Counted from the stretch's first letter, positions 1 through 8,369 are shown. The stretch: 64,000 bases of DNA from Streptomyces sp. NBC_01429 (GCF_036231945.1 NZ_CP109599.1:6723501-6787500), one strand, 5' to 3'. Program-made: numbers and translations. The notes: generated from the sequence alone by a model not told the origin.

Positions 1-714
1 TACGACCGTTTCTACGTGGACGAGGCCGGGCTCCCCGGTTTCTTCGCCGGGCTCGACGCCTCCTGGGCCGGTCTCTCGCTGACCATGCCGCTCAAGCGTG
101 CCGTCTTCCCGCTGCTCGACGAGGTCTCCGACACCGCCGCGTCGGTGGAGGCCGTCAACACGGTCGTCCTCGGCGCTGACGGCCGGCGCACCGGGGACAA
201 CACCGATATCCCCGGCATGGTCGCGGCGCTGCGCGAGCGGGGCGTCGAGAAGGTCGAGTCCGCCGCCGTCCTGGGCGCGGGCGCGACCGCCTCGTCCGCG
301 CTCGCGGCGCTCTCCCGTATCTGTACGGGCCCGGTCACCGCGTATGTACGCAGCGACGCCCGCGCCGCCGAGATGCGGGGCTGGGGCGAACGGCTCGGCG
401 TGGACGTCCGTACCGCCGGCTGGTCGGCGGCCACCGCGGCCTTCGACGCCCCGCTGGTGATCGCCACCACCCCGGCGGGCACCACCGACGCCCTCGCCGC
501 GAGCGTTCCCGACCGGCCCGGCACGCTCTTCGACGTGCTCTACGAACCCTGGCCGACGCCGCTGGCCTCGGCCTGGTCGCGGGCCGGCGGAGAGATCGTC
601 TCCGGCCTCGATCTGCTCGTGCACCAGGCCGTACTCCAGGTGGAGCGGATGACGGGACTGGCGCCGGCGCCGCTGGACGTGATGCGCGCGGCCGGCGAGG
701 ACGCGCTGCGCTGA
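1..714 (+). CDS. aroE: Shikimate dehydrogenase, 5'-truncated by window edge
   Basis: NADP-dependent reduction of 3-dehydroshikimate to shikimate in the cytoplasm. Frame 1 is open from base 1 and stops with TGA at 712-714, so the N-terminus lies outside the window. The visible 237 residues contain LTMPLK, a variant of the substrate-binding N-V-T-x-P-x-K motif, a conserved NTD (DNTDIPG) and a nucleotide-binding glycine-rich stretch (VLGAGATA). It heads an aro gene run, with aroC starting 195 bp downstream. The family call is firm; whether it is the main AroE or a paralogue cannot be settled from a partial gene. Confidence 0.88.
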   Translation, partial: YDRFYVDEAGLPGFFAGLDASWAGLSLTMPLKRAVFPLLDEVSDTAASVEAVNTVVLGADGRRTGDNTDIPGMVAALRERGVEKVESAAVLGAGATASSALAALSRICTGPVTAYVRSDARAAEMRGWGERLGVDVRTAGWSAATAAFDAPLVIATTPAGTTDALAASVPDRPGTLFDVLYEPWPTPLASAWSRAGGEIVSGLDLLVHQAVLQVERMTGLAPAPLDVMRAAGEDALR

Positions 715-836
715 CCGGCGCCCTCCGGTGGCCGACGGTCGTCCGCGCACCGGACGGATGCCCGTTCGAAGGCGGCGACGTGGGAGAATCGGCCCCGGCG
801 GGCCGTGGCCGCGCACCCGGTCGTGCCGCCAGAGCC

Positions 837-858
837 GCGCCGGGCGACTGCCCGGCGC
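837..858 (+). terminator. 9-bp hairpin between aroE and aroC
   Basis: The arms GCGCCGGGC and GCCCGGCGC pair perfectly around a GACT loop, with no T-run, as is usual in streptomycetes. It could terminate aroE transcription or attenuate entry into aroC. The rest of the 195-bp gap shows no gene. Confidence 0.45.
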
Positions 859-909
859 AAAGCCTGTCAGGAGGCACTGGCAGTCCAGGCGCGAGTATGA
901 GGAGCACCG

Positions 910-2094
910 TTGAGCAGGTTGCGCTGGCTGACCGCGGGGGAGTCGCACGGCCCCGCACTCGTGGCGACGCTGGAGGGTCTTCCCGCCGGTGTGCCCATCA
1001 CCACGGAGATGGTGGCGGACCACCTGGCCCGGCGGCGCCTCGGTTACGGCCGCGGTGCGCGGATGAAATTCGAGCAGGACGAGATCACGTTCCTCGGCGG
1101 CGTACGGCACGGCCTGACCATGGGCTCGCCCGTCGCGATCATGGTGGGCAACACCGAGTGGCCCAAGTGGGAGCAGGTCATGTCGGCCGATCCGGTCGAC
1201 CCCGCCGTGCTGGCCGACTCGGCCCGCAACGCGCCGCTGACCCGCCCCAGGCCCGGCCACGCCGACCTCGCGGGGATGCAGAAGTACGGCTTCGACGAGG
1301 CCAGGCCGGTCCTGGAGCGGGCCAGCGCGCGGGAGACCGCGGCGCGGGTCGCGCTCGGCGCCGTGGCGCGCTCGTACCTGAAGGAGACGGCCGGGATCGA
1401 GATCGTGTCCCATGTCGTCGAGCTGGCCGCGGCCAAGGCCCCGTACGGGGTGTACCCCACCCCGGCCGATGTGGCGAAGCTGGACGCGGACCCGGTGCGC
1501 TGCCTGGACACCGAGGCGAGCGAGGCGATGGTCGCCGAGATCGACCAGGCCCACAAGGACGGCGACACGCTCGGCGGCGTCGTCGAGGTCCTGGCCTACG
1601 GCGTGCCCGTCGGGCTCGGCTCGCACGTCCACTGGGACCGCAGGCTGGACGCGCGGCTGGCCGCCGCGCTCATGGGGATTCAGGCGATCAAGGGCGTCGA
1701 GGTCGGTGACGGTTTCGGGCTCGCCCGGGTGCCCGGCTCGCAGGCGCACGACGAGATCGTCGCGACCGACGAGGGCATCAGGCGCTCCTCGGGCCGCTCC
1801 GGCGGTACCGAGGGCGGGCTGACCACCGGTGAACTGCTGCGCGTCAGGGCCGCGATGAAGCCCATCGCGACCGTGCCGCGCGCGCTCGCCACCGTCGACG
1901 TCGCCACCGGCGAGGCCACCAAGGCGCACCACCAGCGCTCCGACGTGTGCGCCGTGCCGGCCGCCGGCATCGTCGCCGAGGCCATGGTCGCGCTGACCCT
2001 GGCCGACGCGGTCGCGGAGAAGTTCGGCGGCGACAGCGTCGCCGAGACGAGCCGCAACGTCCGCTCGTACCTCGACCACCTCCAGATCCGATGA
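910..2094 (+). CDS. aroC: Chorismate synthase
   Basis: Converts 5-enolpyruvylshikimate-3-phosphate to chorismate using reduced FMN, the last step of the shikimate pathway. The 394-residue protein has the usual length and the signature start SRLRWLTAGESHGPAL, with further family motifs such as RRLGYGRGARM and GRSGGTEGG. Translation starts at TTG 910, because the conserved N-terminus begins right there and no in-frame ATG or GTG fits. The stop overlaps the aroK start (ATGA at 2091-2094), so aroC and aroK are translationally coupled. Confidence 0.97.
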   Translation: MSRLRWLTAGESHGPALVATLEGLPAGVPITTEMVADHLARRRLGYGRGARMKFEQDEITFLGGVRHGLTMGSPVAIMVGNTEWPKWEQVMSADPVDPAVLADSARNAPLTRPRPGHADLAGMQKYGFDEARPVLERASARETAARVALGAVARSYLKETAGIEIVSHVVELAAAKAPYGVYPTPADVAKLDADPVRCLDTEASEAMVAEIDQAHKDGDTLGGVVEVLAYGVPVGLGSHVHWDRRLDARLAAALMGIQAIKGVEVGDGFGLARVPGSQAHDEIVATDEGIRRSSGRSGGTEGGLTTGELLRVRAAMKPIATVPRALATVDVATGEATKAHHQRSDVCAVPAAGIVAEAMVALTLADAVAEKFGGDSVAETSRNVRSYLDHLQIR

Positions 2095-2684
2095 GCGCAC
2101 CGGTCGTCGTGCTCGTCGGCCCGATGGGGGTCGGCAAGTCCACCGTCGGCGAGCTGCTCTCCGCGCGTCTCGGCACGGCCTTCCGCGACAGCGACGCCGA
2201 CATCGTCGCCGCCCAGGGGCGGCCGATCGCCGACATCTTCGTGGACGAGGGCGAGACCCACTTCCGGGAGCTGGAGCGGGAAGCGGTACGGGTCGCGCTG
2301 GCCGAGCACAGCGGTGTGCTGGCGCTCGGCGGCGGCGCGGTCCTCGACACGAGCACGCGCGAGCTGCTCGCCGGGCTGCCCGTCGTCTATCTGACGATGG
2401 AGGTCGGTGAGGCGGTCAGGCGCTCCGGGCTGAACACCGCGCGTCCGCTGCTGGCCGTCAACCCCCGCCAGCAGTGGAAGCTGCTGATGGAGGCGCGCCG
2501 CCACTACTACACGGACGTGGCCCGGGTGGTCGTCCCGACGGACGACCGCACCCCGGAAGAGGTCGCGGAGGCGGTGCTGGACGCGCTGAAGCTGAAGCGG
2601 GTGCCGACGCAGGAAGCGGATCAGTCCGACGACCCGGGCACCCCCGGCGACCCCGGCGCCCCGGGCAAGGAGAACAAGGTATGA
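2091..2684 (+). CDS. aroK: Shikimate kinase
   Basis: Phosphorylates shikimate with ATP at the 3-OH. The start is ATG 2091, overlapping the aroC stop. The P-loop GPMGVGKST lies at residues 9-17, the shikimate-binding D-S-D at about 33-35, and the GGGA motif (LGGGAV) further on. The protein is 197 residues, longer than the usual 165-175, because of a low-complexity acidic Gly/Pro tail (PGTPGDPGAPG) at the C-terminus. The tail is probably disordered and dispensable. The stop overlaps the aroB ATG. Confidence 0.96.
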   Translation: MSAPVVVLVGPMGVGKSTVGELLSARLGTAFRDSDADIVAAQGRPIADIFVDEGETHFRELEREAVRVALAEHSGVLALGGGAVLDTSTRELLAGLPVVYLTMEVGEAVRRSGLNTARPLLAVNPRQQWKLLMEARRHYYTDVARVVVPTDDRTPEEVAEAVLDALKLKRVPTQEADQSDDPGTPGDPGAPGKENKV

Positions 2685-3775
2685 CGGACCAGACAGTCAC
2701 CCGTATCCAGGTCGGCGGCACCGCGGGGCACGACCCGTACGAGGTGCTGGTCGGCCGGCAGCTGCTCGGTGAGCTGCCCACGCTGATCGGCCCCCGGGCC
2801 AAGCGCGTCGCGGTCCTGCACCCCGAGGCGCTCGCCGGGACCGGCGAGGCGCTGCGGCAGGACCTCGCCGACCAGGGGTACGAGGCCGTCGCCATCCAGG
2901 TGCCCAACGCCGAGGAGGCCAAGACCGTCGAGGTCGCCGCCTACTGCTGGAAGGCGCTCGGGCAGACCGGCTTCACCCGTACCGATGTGATCGTCGGCGT
3001 GGGCGGCGGCGCCACCACCGACCTGGCCGGCTTCGTCGCGGCCACCTGGCTGCGCGGGGTGCGCTGGATCGCCGTACCGACGACCGTGCTCGCCATGGTC
3101 GACGCGGCGGTCGGCGGCAAGACCGGGATCAACACCGCCGAGGGCAAGAACCTCGTCGGCGCCTTCCACCCGCCCGCCGGGGTCCTGTGCGACCTCGCCG
3201 CGCTGGACTCGCTGGGCGTCCACGACTACGTCAGCGGGCTCGCCGAGATCATCAAGGCGGGCTTCATCGCCGACCCGGCCATCCTCGCCCTGGTCGAGTC
3301 CGACCCGGAGGCCGCCCGTACCCCCGCCGGGCCGCACACCGCCGAACTGATCGAGCGTTCGATCCGGGTCAAGGCCGAGGTCGTCTCCAACGACCTGAAG
3401 GAGTCCGGGCTCCGCGAGATCCTCAACTACGGCCACACCCTCGCGCACGCCATCGAGAAGAACGAGCGCTACAAGTGGCGGCACGGCGCGGCCGTCTCGG
3501 TCGGCATGGTCTTCGCCGCCGAACTGGGCCGTCTCGCGGGCCGGCTGGACGACGCGACCGCCGACCGGCACCGCTCCGTACTGGAGTCCGTCGGGCTGCC
3601 GCTGACCTACCGGGGCGACCAGTGGCCCAAGCTGCTGGAGACCATGAAGGTCGACAAGAAGTCGCGCGGCGACCTGCTGCGCTTCATCGTGCTGGACGGG
3701 CTGGCGAAGCCGACCGTGCTGGAGGGCCCCGACCCGGCGGTGCTGCTCGCCGCGTACGGGGAGGTGTCGGCGTGA
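2681..3775 (+). CDS. aroB: 3-dehydroquinate synthase
   Basis: NAD+- and metal-dependent cyclisation of DAHP to 3-dehydroquinate. The 364-residue length is normal. The NAD-binding stretch VGGGATTDLAGFVA, the substrate/metal segment GGKTGIN and the metal-binding NYGHTLAHAIE are visible. The start ATG 2681 overlaps the aroK stop, and the stop overlaps the aroQ GTG start, giving a tight aroC-K-B-Q block. Confidence 0.97.
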   Translation: MTDQTVTRIQVGGTAGHDPYEVLVGRQLLGELPTLIGPRAKRVAVLHPEALAGTGEALRQDLADQGYEAVAIQVPNAEEAKTVEVAAYCWKALGQTGFTRTDVIVGVGGGATTDLAGFVAATWLRGVRWIAVPTTVLAMVDAAVGGKTGINTAEGKNLVGAFHPPAGVLCDLAALDSLGVHDYVSGLAEIIKAGFIADPAILALVESDPEAARTPAGPHTAELIERSIRVKAEVVSNDLKESGLREILNYGHTLAHAIEKNERYKWRHGAAVSVGMVFAAELGRLAGRLDDATADRHRSVLESVGLPLTYRGDQWPKLLETMKVDKKSRGDLLRFIVLDGLAKPTVLEGPDPAVLLAAYGEVSA

Positions 3776-4212
3776 GCCGTCGGGTCCTCGTCCTCAACGG
3801 GCCCAATCTGGGGCGGCTGGGCTCCCGGGAGCCCGACGTCTACGGATCGACCTCGTACCAGGGCCTGGTGGACGTCTGCCGGACGCTCGGCGGGGAGCTG
3901 GGCCTCGATGTGGAGGTGCGCGAGACGAACGACGAGGGCGAGCTGATCCGCTGGCTCCACGAGGCGGCGGACGCGGCGCTCCCGGTCGTGCTCAACCCGG
4001 GCGCTTTCACGCACTATTCGTACGCGATGCGGGACGCGGCGGCGCAGCGCACCGCGCCGCTGATCGAGGTGCACCTCTCCAACCCGTACGCGCGCGAGGA
4101 GTTCCGGCACACCTCGGTGGTCGCGGCCGTCGCCAGCGGTACGGTCGCGGGCTTCGGCATCGGCTCGTACCGGCTCGCGCTGCGTGCCCTCGCGGAGGAA
4201 CTGGCGGGCTGA
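3772..4212 (+). CDS. aroQ: Type II 3-dehydroquinate dehydratase
   Basis: Dehydrates 3-dehydroquinate to 3-dehydroshikimate; type II enzymes form dodecamers. At 146 residues it has the typical size. It shows the N-terminal NGPNLGRLGSREPDVYG with the catalytic Tyr, the NPGAFTHYS segment and the HLSNPYAREEFRH substrate loop. It starts with GTG at 3772, overlapping the aroB stop (GTGA). It is the last gene of the aro block and is followed by the MITE-like element. Confidence 0.96.
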   Translation: MSRRVLVLNGPNLGRLGSREPDVYGSTSYQGLVDVCRTLGGELGLDVEVRETNDEGELIRWLHEAADAALPVVLNPGAFTHYSYAMRDAAAQRTAPLIEVHLSNPYAREEFRHTSVVAAVASGTVAGFGIGSYRLALRALAEELAG

Positions 4213-4268
4213 CGGGGCGCGGTGGGCGACGGCGGGGCACGTCGAACGGCCCCCCGCCGTTCCCACCG

Positions 4269-4429
4269 AGAGCCTGTCGGGTGACCTTCGACCGGGTAGC
4301 GGATGCGGTCTGGTACGTGCGATTCCAAGGCGGAGGAGGGAATCGACGCGGAGCGTCGACGACCGACGACAACGCCGGAAGCGCGCGTGCCAGGGCGTGG
4401 CCGCCCGGTCAGAGGTCACCCGACAGGCT
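4269..4429. repeat. MITE-like element with 19-bp perfect terminal inverted repeats
   Basis: AGAGCCTGTCGGGTGACCT at 4269-4287 is repeated in exact inverted orientation at 4411-4429. The 161-bp unit has no significant ORF. Its interior carries GCGGAGCGTCGACGACCGAC-type sequence of a kind I recall from streptomycete intergenic repeats. No clear target-site duplication is visible at the edges. The ends resemble the G-CCTGTC-type ends of some IS5-family elements, so a non-autonomous MITE is the best reading, but copy number cannot be judged from one window. It fills most of the 328-bp gap between aroQ and the next gene. Confidence 0.6.
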
Positions 4430-4540
4430 CTGTGGCGGCCGGGGGCGGTACCGTTCGGTAGCGCGCCGACCCGGGCCCTCGTACCGGAGGGCCGGTGGCC
4501 GGCCGACCAGCGTCAGTCGCACGAGACGGAGTGGCACCGG

Positions 4541-5425
4541 ATGCAGCATTCACTCGGGGATCCGCTGCCTTCTCCCCAGGGACCCGGACCCGGCGTGTGG
4601 GGGCCTCAGGCCCCGCCGCCGGGCGCGGGCCCGCAGCCCGCCCCGGGGTGGACCACCGGAGCCCATCCGGCGTCCGGACCGCACCACCCGGCTCCCGCGC
4701 CCGGGGCACCCATGCCGCCGCCGAGGCAGGCGCCGCCCATGCCGCCGCCGGGCCCCCCTGCCGGGGCGCCGTCCGGGCCGCCCCCGGACGCCACCGGCCA
4801 TGTCCGGCTGCCTCCCGGCGGGCCCGTCCCGCTGCCCGCCCCGCCCCAGGCCGAGGCCGGCACGGGTACGGCGACCCTCGCCGTCCTGCTGATCGGCCCG
4901 GCCGGCGCGGGCAAGACGACCGTGGCGCGCCACTGGGCGCAGAGCCGTCGCGTGCCCACCGCGCACATCAGCCTCGACGACGTCCGCGAGTGGGTCTGCG
5001 CCGGATTCGCGGATCCGCAGACCGGGTGGAACGAGCACTCCGAGGCGCAGTACCGGCTGGCCCGCCGCACCTGCGGCTTCGCCGCGCGCAACTTCCTCGC
5101 CAACGGCATCTCCTGCATCCTGGACGACGCCGTCTTCCCGGACCGCCCGGTGGTCGGCCTCGGCGGCTGGAAGCGCCATGTAGGGCCAGGACTGCTGCCC
5201 GTCGTCCTGCTCCCCGGTCTGGAGATCGTGCTGGAACGCAACGCCGAGCGCAGCGGCAACCGGCGGCTCGCCGACGAGGAGGTGGCCGGGATCCACGGCC
5301 GGATGGCGGGCTGGTACGGCTCGGGGCTGCCGATCATCGACAACTCCGGCTATGACGTGGAGACCACCGCCCGGGTCCTGGACGATGTCCTGGCCCGCTC
5401 CCTGGCCAGCCCGCCCAGTTGGTGA
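4541..5425 (+). CDS. P-loop AAA/zeta-toxin-like kinase domain with Pro-rich N-terminus
   Basis: Function unknown. The first ~110 of 294 residues are a disordered Pro/Gly/Ala-rich region. A nucleotide-binding domain follows with Walker A GPAGAGKTT at residues 119-127 and a SLDDVREWVC segment placed like the substrate Asp of polynucleotide-kinase/zeta-type enzymes. A later ERNAERSGNRRL stretch could form the arginine-rich lid. It starts at ATG 4541. Homologues sit between aroQ and efp in other streptomycetes as I recall. It could phosphorylate a small molecule, RNA or protein; nothing here identifies the substrate. There is no antitoxin-like partner gene beside it. Confidence 0.75.
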   Translation: MQHSLGDPLPSPQGPGPGVWGPQAPPPGAGPQPAPGWTTGAHPASGPHHPAPAPGAPMPPPRQAPPMPPPGPPAGAPSGPPPDATGHVRLPPGGPVPLPAPPQAEAGTGTATLAVLLIGPAGAGKTTVARHWAQSRRVPTAHISLDDVREWVCAGFADPQTGWNEHSEAQYRLARRTCGFAARNFLANGISCILDDAVFPDRPVVGLGGWKRHVGPGLLPVVLLPGLEIVLERNAERSGNRRLADEEVAGIHGRMAGWYGSGLPIIDNSGYDVETTARVLDDVLARSLASPPSW

Positions 5426-5513
5426 CAGGGGCCCGCCGCGCGTAGTGCCCCGGCCGCCGACGGGCTCTCGCCCGTCCGGACGCGCTGAACCGGCCGGGTG
5501 ACGGGAACGCTCG

Positions 5514-5519
5514 TACGAT
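5514..5519 (+). promoter_or_regulatory. -10 hexamer TACGAT, leaderless promoter candidate
   Basis: TACGAT is followed by exactly six bases and then the ATG at 5526, so transcription would start at or next to the A of the start codon. No Shine-Dalgarno sequence is present before this gene. No convincing -35 was found. Confidence 0.45.
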
Positions 5520-5525
5520 CGGGTC

Positions 5526-6629
5526 ATGTCAGACGTGTACGCGGCCCGCCGCGCGCGGCTGCGGGACCGGTATGCCGCGGCGGGCAGTACCGCGGCTCTG
5601 GTCTCGCGCCCCGCCAACGTCCGCTATCTCGCGGGCGGGGCGCCGCCGGGTGCCGTGCTGCTGCTCGGGCCCGACGAGGACACGCTGCTCTGCCCCCTGA
5701 CCGCCGACGACGACGGAGACGGGCGGCTCGACGAACGACTGCGGATCTCCGTGCTGCCCACCGCCGCCGGGGACCCCGCGGTGGCCGCCGCCGGGCTGCT
5801 CGTCGCCTCGGCCGCCGAGTCGCTGGCCGTCGAGGAGCATCATCTGACCGTCTCCCGGCACCGGGCGATCGGTTCGGTCGCGCCCCGGCTCGCCCTCACG
5901 GATCTGGCCGGCGCCGTGGAACAGCAGCGGATCGTCAAGGACGAGGGGGAGATCGCCTGTCTGCGGATCGCGGCGGAGATCGCCGATCAGGCGCTGGGCG
6001 AACTCCTGGAGTCGATCCTGGTGGGCCGCACCGAGCGCCATCTGGCGCTGGAGCTGGAGCGGCGCCTCATCGACCACGGCGCCGACGGCCCCGCGTTCCC
6101 GACCAGCGTCGCCACCGGACCCCACTCCGGCCGTCCCGGGCACCGTCCTTCGGACCGACGGGTCGAGGAAGGTGATTTCCTCTTCGTGGGTCTGGGCGCC
6201 GACTACCGCGGATACCGGTGTCTGATCGGCCGTACATTCGTCATCGGGACCTCTCCCGCCGACTGGCAGATCGAGCTGTACGAACTCGTCTTCGCGGCAC
6301 AACGCGCAGGTCGGGAGGGGCTCTTGCCGGGTACGGGCTACCGCGACGTGGACCGCGCGACCCGGCAGCCGCTGGAGGCGGCGGGGTACGGCGAGGGGCT
6401 CGCGCCCCGTACCGGACACGGGGTCGGGCTGGAAATCGAGGAGGACCCGCAGCTCGCCCCCGCCGCCATGGGTAAACTGGACGCTTGTGTGCCGGTCACC
6501 GTCGGACCGGGGGTCCACCTCCCGGGCCGGGGCGGTGTCCGGATCGATGACACGCTCGTCGTCCGCCCCGAGGCGGACGGCGGACCCGAGCTACTCACCA
6601 TCACGACCAAGGAACTGCTCGCGCTCTAG
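5526..6629 (+). CDS. M24-family (aminopeptidase P/prolidase fold) protein, metal site lost
   Basis: The 367-residue protein has the creatinase-like N-terminal domain and the pita-bread C-terminal domain of Xaa-Pro peptidases. Alignment to the family consensus by eye shows the five metal ligands are largely gone: first Asp is Gly222, second Asp is Leu233, first Glu is Gly327 and last Glu is Asp341. Only His298 (GHGVGL) remains. It is therefore unlikely to be an active metallopeptidase. It lies directly upstream of efp, 61 bp apart, and appears to be expressed from a leaderless promoter. It may bind a proline-containing peptide or another protein, but no function is known to me. Confidence 0.82.
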   Translation: MSDVYAARRARLRDRYAAAGSTAALVSRPANVRYLAGGAPPGAVLLLGPDEDTLLCPLTADDDGDGRLDERLRISVLPTAAGDPAVAAAGLLVASAAESLAVEEHHLTVSRHRAIGSVAPRLALTDLAGAVEQQRIVKDEGEIACLRIAAEIADQALGELLESILVGRTERHLALELERRLIDHGADGPAFPTSVATGPHSGRPGHRPSDRRVEEGDFLFVGLGADYRGYRCLIGRTFVIGTSPADWQIELYELVFAAQRAGREGLLPGTGYRDVDRATRQPLEAAGYGEGLAPRTGHGVGLEIEEDPQLAPAAMGKLDACVPVTVGPGVHLPGRGGVRIDDTLVVRPEADGGPELLTITTKELLAL

Positions 6630-6690
6630 GACATGTCCTGGCGCGTCGCCTCGGTCGTCCACCAGCTTCAGTCCAGGAGATTCCGCAACC

Positions 6691-7257
6691 GTGGCTTCCA
6701 CGAACGACCTCAAGAACGGCCTGGTGCTCAAGCTCGACGGGGGCCAGCTCTGGTCCGTCGTCGAGTTCCAGCACGTCAAGCCCGGTAAGGGCCCGGCCTT
6801 TGTGCGCACCAAGCTGAAGAACGTGCTCTCCGGCAAGGTCGTCGACAAGACCTTCAACGCCGGTGTGAAGGTCGAGGTGGCCACCGTTGACCGCCGCGAC
6901 ATGCAGTTCTCGTACATGGACGGCGAGTACTTCGTCTTCATGGACCTGGACACGTACGACCAGCTGATGATCGACCGCAAGTCGGTCGGCGACGCGGCGA
7001 ACTTCCTGATCGAGGGCTTCACCGCCACGGTCGCCACCCACGAGGGCGAGGTGCTCTACGTCGAGCTGCCCGCCGCCGTCGAGCTGGTCATCCAGCACAC
7101 CGACCCGGGGGTCCAGGGCGACCGCTCCACCGGTGGCACCAAGCCGGCGACGCTGGAGACCGGTTACGAGATCGGTGTTCCGCTCTTCATCACCACCGGC
7201 GAGAAGATCAAGGTCGACACCCGCTCGGGCGATTACCTCGGCCGGGTGAACAGCTAA
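6691..7257 (+). CDS. efp: Translation elongation factor P
   Basis: Relieves ribosome stalling at polyproline stretches by binding between the P and E sites. The 188 residues have the normal EF-P length and cover the KOW-like domain, the modification loop (HVKPGKGPAF) and two OB domains. The loop tip carries Lys (PGKGPA), as in many bacterial EF-Ps. It starts with GTG 6691 behind a good ribosome-binding site (CAGGAGA, 6674-6680). nusB follows after 2 bp, so the two are co-transcribed. Confidence 0.97.
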   Translation: MASTNDLKNGLVLKLDGGQLWSVVEFQHVKPGKGPAFVRTKLKNVLSGKVVDKTFNAGVKVEVATVDRRDMQFSYMDGEYFVFMDLDTYDQLMIDRKSVGDAANFLIEGFTATVATHEGEVLYVELPAAVELVIQHTDPGVQGDRSTGGTKPATLETGYEIGVPLFITTGEKIKVDTRSGDYLGRVNS

Positions 7258-7259
7258 CC

Positions 7260-7688
7260 GTGGCTGCCCGGAGCAACGCCCGCAAGCGGGCCTTCCAGAT
7301 CCTCTTCGAGGCCGACCAGCGCGGGGAATCCGTGCAGACGGTCCTCGCGGACTGGGTGCGCCACTCCCGGAGCGACGACCGACAGCCCGCTGTCAACGAG
7401 TACACGATGGAGCTGGTCGAGGGGTACGCGGAGTTCGCGGCCCGGATCGACGAGCTGATCTCCACCTACGCCGTGGACTGGACGCTCGACCGGATGCCGG
7501 TCGCCGACCGGAACATCGTCCGGCTGGGCGCCTACGAGCTGGTGTGGGAGGACGGGACGCCGGACGCGGTGGCGATCGACGAGGCGGTACAGCTCGCCAA
7601 GGAGTTCTCCACCGACGAGTCCCCGGCCTTCGTCAACGGCCTGCTGGGCCGCTTCAAGGGCCTCAAGCAGAATCTGCGCCGCGCCTAG
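7260..7688 (+). CDS. nusB: Transcription antitermination factor NusB
   Basis: All-helical RNA-binding protein that works with NusE/S10 in rRNA antitermination. The 142 residues begin with ARSNARKRAFQILFEAD and contain the conserved DRMPVADRNIVRLGAYEL segment. It starts with GTG at 7260, 2 bp after the efp stop, and ends the efp-nusB operon at a strong hairpin. Confidence 0.95.
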   Translation: MAARSNARKRAFQILFEADQRGESVQTVLADWVRHSRSDDRQPAVNEYTMELVEGYAEFAARIDELISTYAVDWTLDRMPVADRNIVRLGAYELVWEDGTPDAVAIDEAVQLAKEFSTDESPAFVNGLLGRFKGLKQNLRRA

Positions 7689-7714
7689 GCCGCCGTCCGA
7701 AGCGCCACGACGCA

Positions 7715-7760
7715 CCGGAGGGCGGCCCCGTACACATGGATGTACGGGGCCGCCCTCCGG
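7715..7760. terminator. Bidirectional terminator between nusB and bldD
   Basis: Two perfectly complementary 20-nt arms (7715-7734 and 7741-7760) surround the loop CATGGA. It lies between the convergent nusB and bldD genes, so it probably terminates both. Confidence 0.88.
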
Positions 7761-7778
7761 AGGTGACGTTTCTGCCGG

Positions 7779-8279
7779 TCAGCCCTCGTCGTGGGCGACC
7801 GCGCGACGCGCGTCCGCGTCCAGGACGCCCCAGCTGATGAGCTGCTCGGTCAGGACCGAGGGCGACTGGTCGTAGATCACGGCGAGGGTGCGCAGATCGT
7901 CCTGGCGGATCGACAGGACCTTGCCGTTGTAATCGCCGCGCTGGCTCTGGATCGTCGCCGCGTAGCGCTGGAGGGGGCCCGCCTTCTCCTGCGGGACATG
8001 GGCCAGCCGCTCCAGGTCGAGAACGAGCTTCGGCGGCGGCTCAGCGGCTCCGCCGGGCGTCGTGCCGGGAAGGAGCTCCTGCACCGGGACCCCGTAGAAA
8101 TCCGCCAGCTCGGCGAGGCGCTGCACCGTGACCGCACGGTCCCCGCGCTCGTACGAGCCGACCACCACTGCCTTCCAGCGGCCCTGGGACTTCTCCTCCA
8201 CGCCATGGAGCGAGAGGCCCTGCTGGGTGCGGATGGCGCGGAGTTTGGCCCCGAGCTGCTTTGCGTATTCGCTGGACAT
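7779..8279 (-). CDS. bldD: BldD, c-di-GMP-responsive developmental master regulator
   Basis: Represses sporulation genes during vegetative growth; dimerisation and DNA binding require tetrameric c-di-GMP. The 166-residue protein starts at MSSEYAKQLGAKL. The N-terminal half is an HTH_3/XRE DNA-binding domain. The C-terminal domain carries the c-di-GMP signature RGD (114-116) followed by RQDD (125-128), which are the known ligand-binding motifs. The start at 8279 was chosen by the family N-terminus over an upstream in-frame ATG at 8303. It converges on nusB and is divergent from pyrR. Confidence 0.98.
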   Translation of the reverse strand: MSSEYAKQLGAKLRAIRTQQGLSLHGVEEKSQGRWKAVVVGSYERGDRAVTVQRLAELADFYGVPVQELLPGTTPGGAAEPPPKLVLDLERLAHVPQEKAGPLQRYAATIQSQRGDYNGKVLSIRQDDLRTLAVIYDQSPSVLTEQLISWGVLDADARRAVAHDEG

Positions 8280-8327
8280 ATAGCTCCCCGGACGCTGGAA
8301 CATCGTGCGGCTCCGCCGCGTGGTTGG

Positions 8328-8369
8328 TAACTCACTGTGAGGTTACGCAGCGTTACTTGGATGCGTCAA
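8328..8369 (-). promoter_or_regulatory. bldD: bldD promoter with BldD-like autoregulatory box
   Basis: Reading the minus strand, a -35 TTGACG (8364-8369) and a -10 TAACCT (8340-8345) are 18 bp apart. Immediately downstream is TCACAGTGAGTTA (8328-8340), which fits the published BldD pattern T-n-A-C-n-C-(A/T)-G-n-G-T-n-A at all but one fixed position. It lies inside the larger inverted repeat GTAAC...GTTAC at 8327-8346. BldD is known to repress its own gene, so an autoregulatory operator is the natural reading. Confidence 0.7.
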
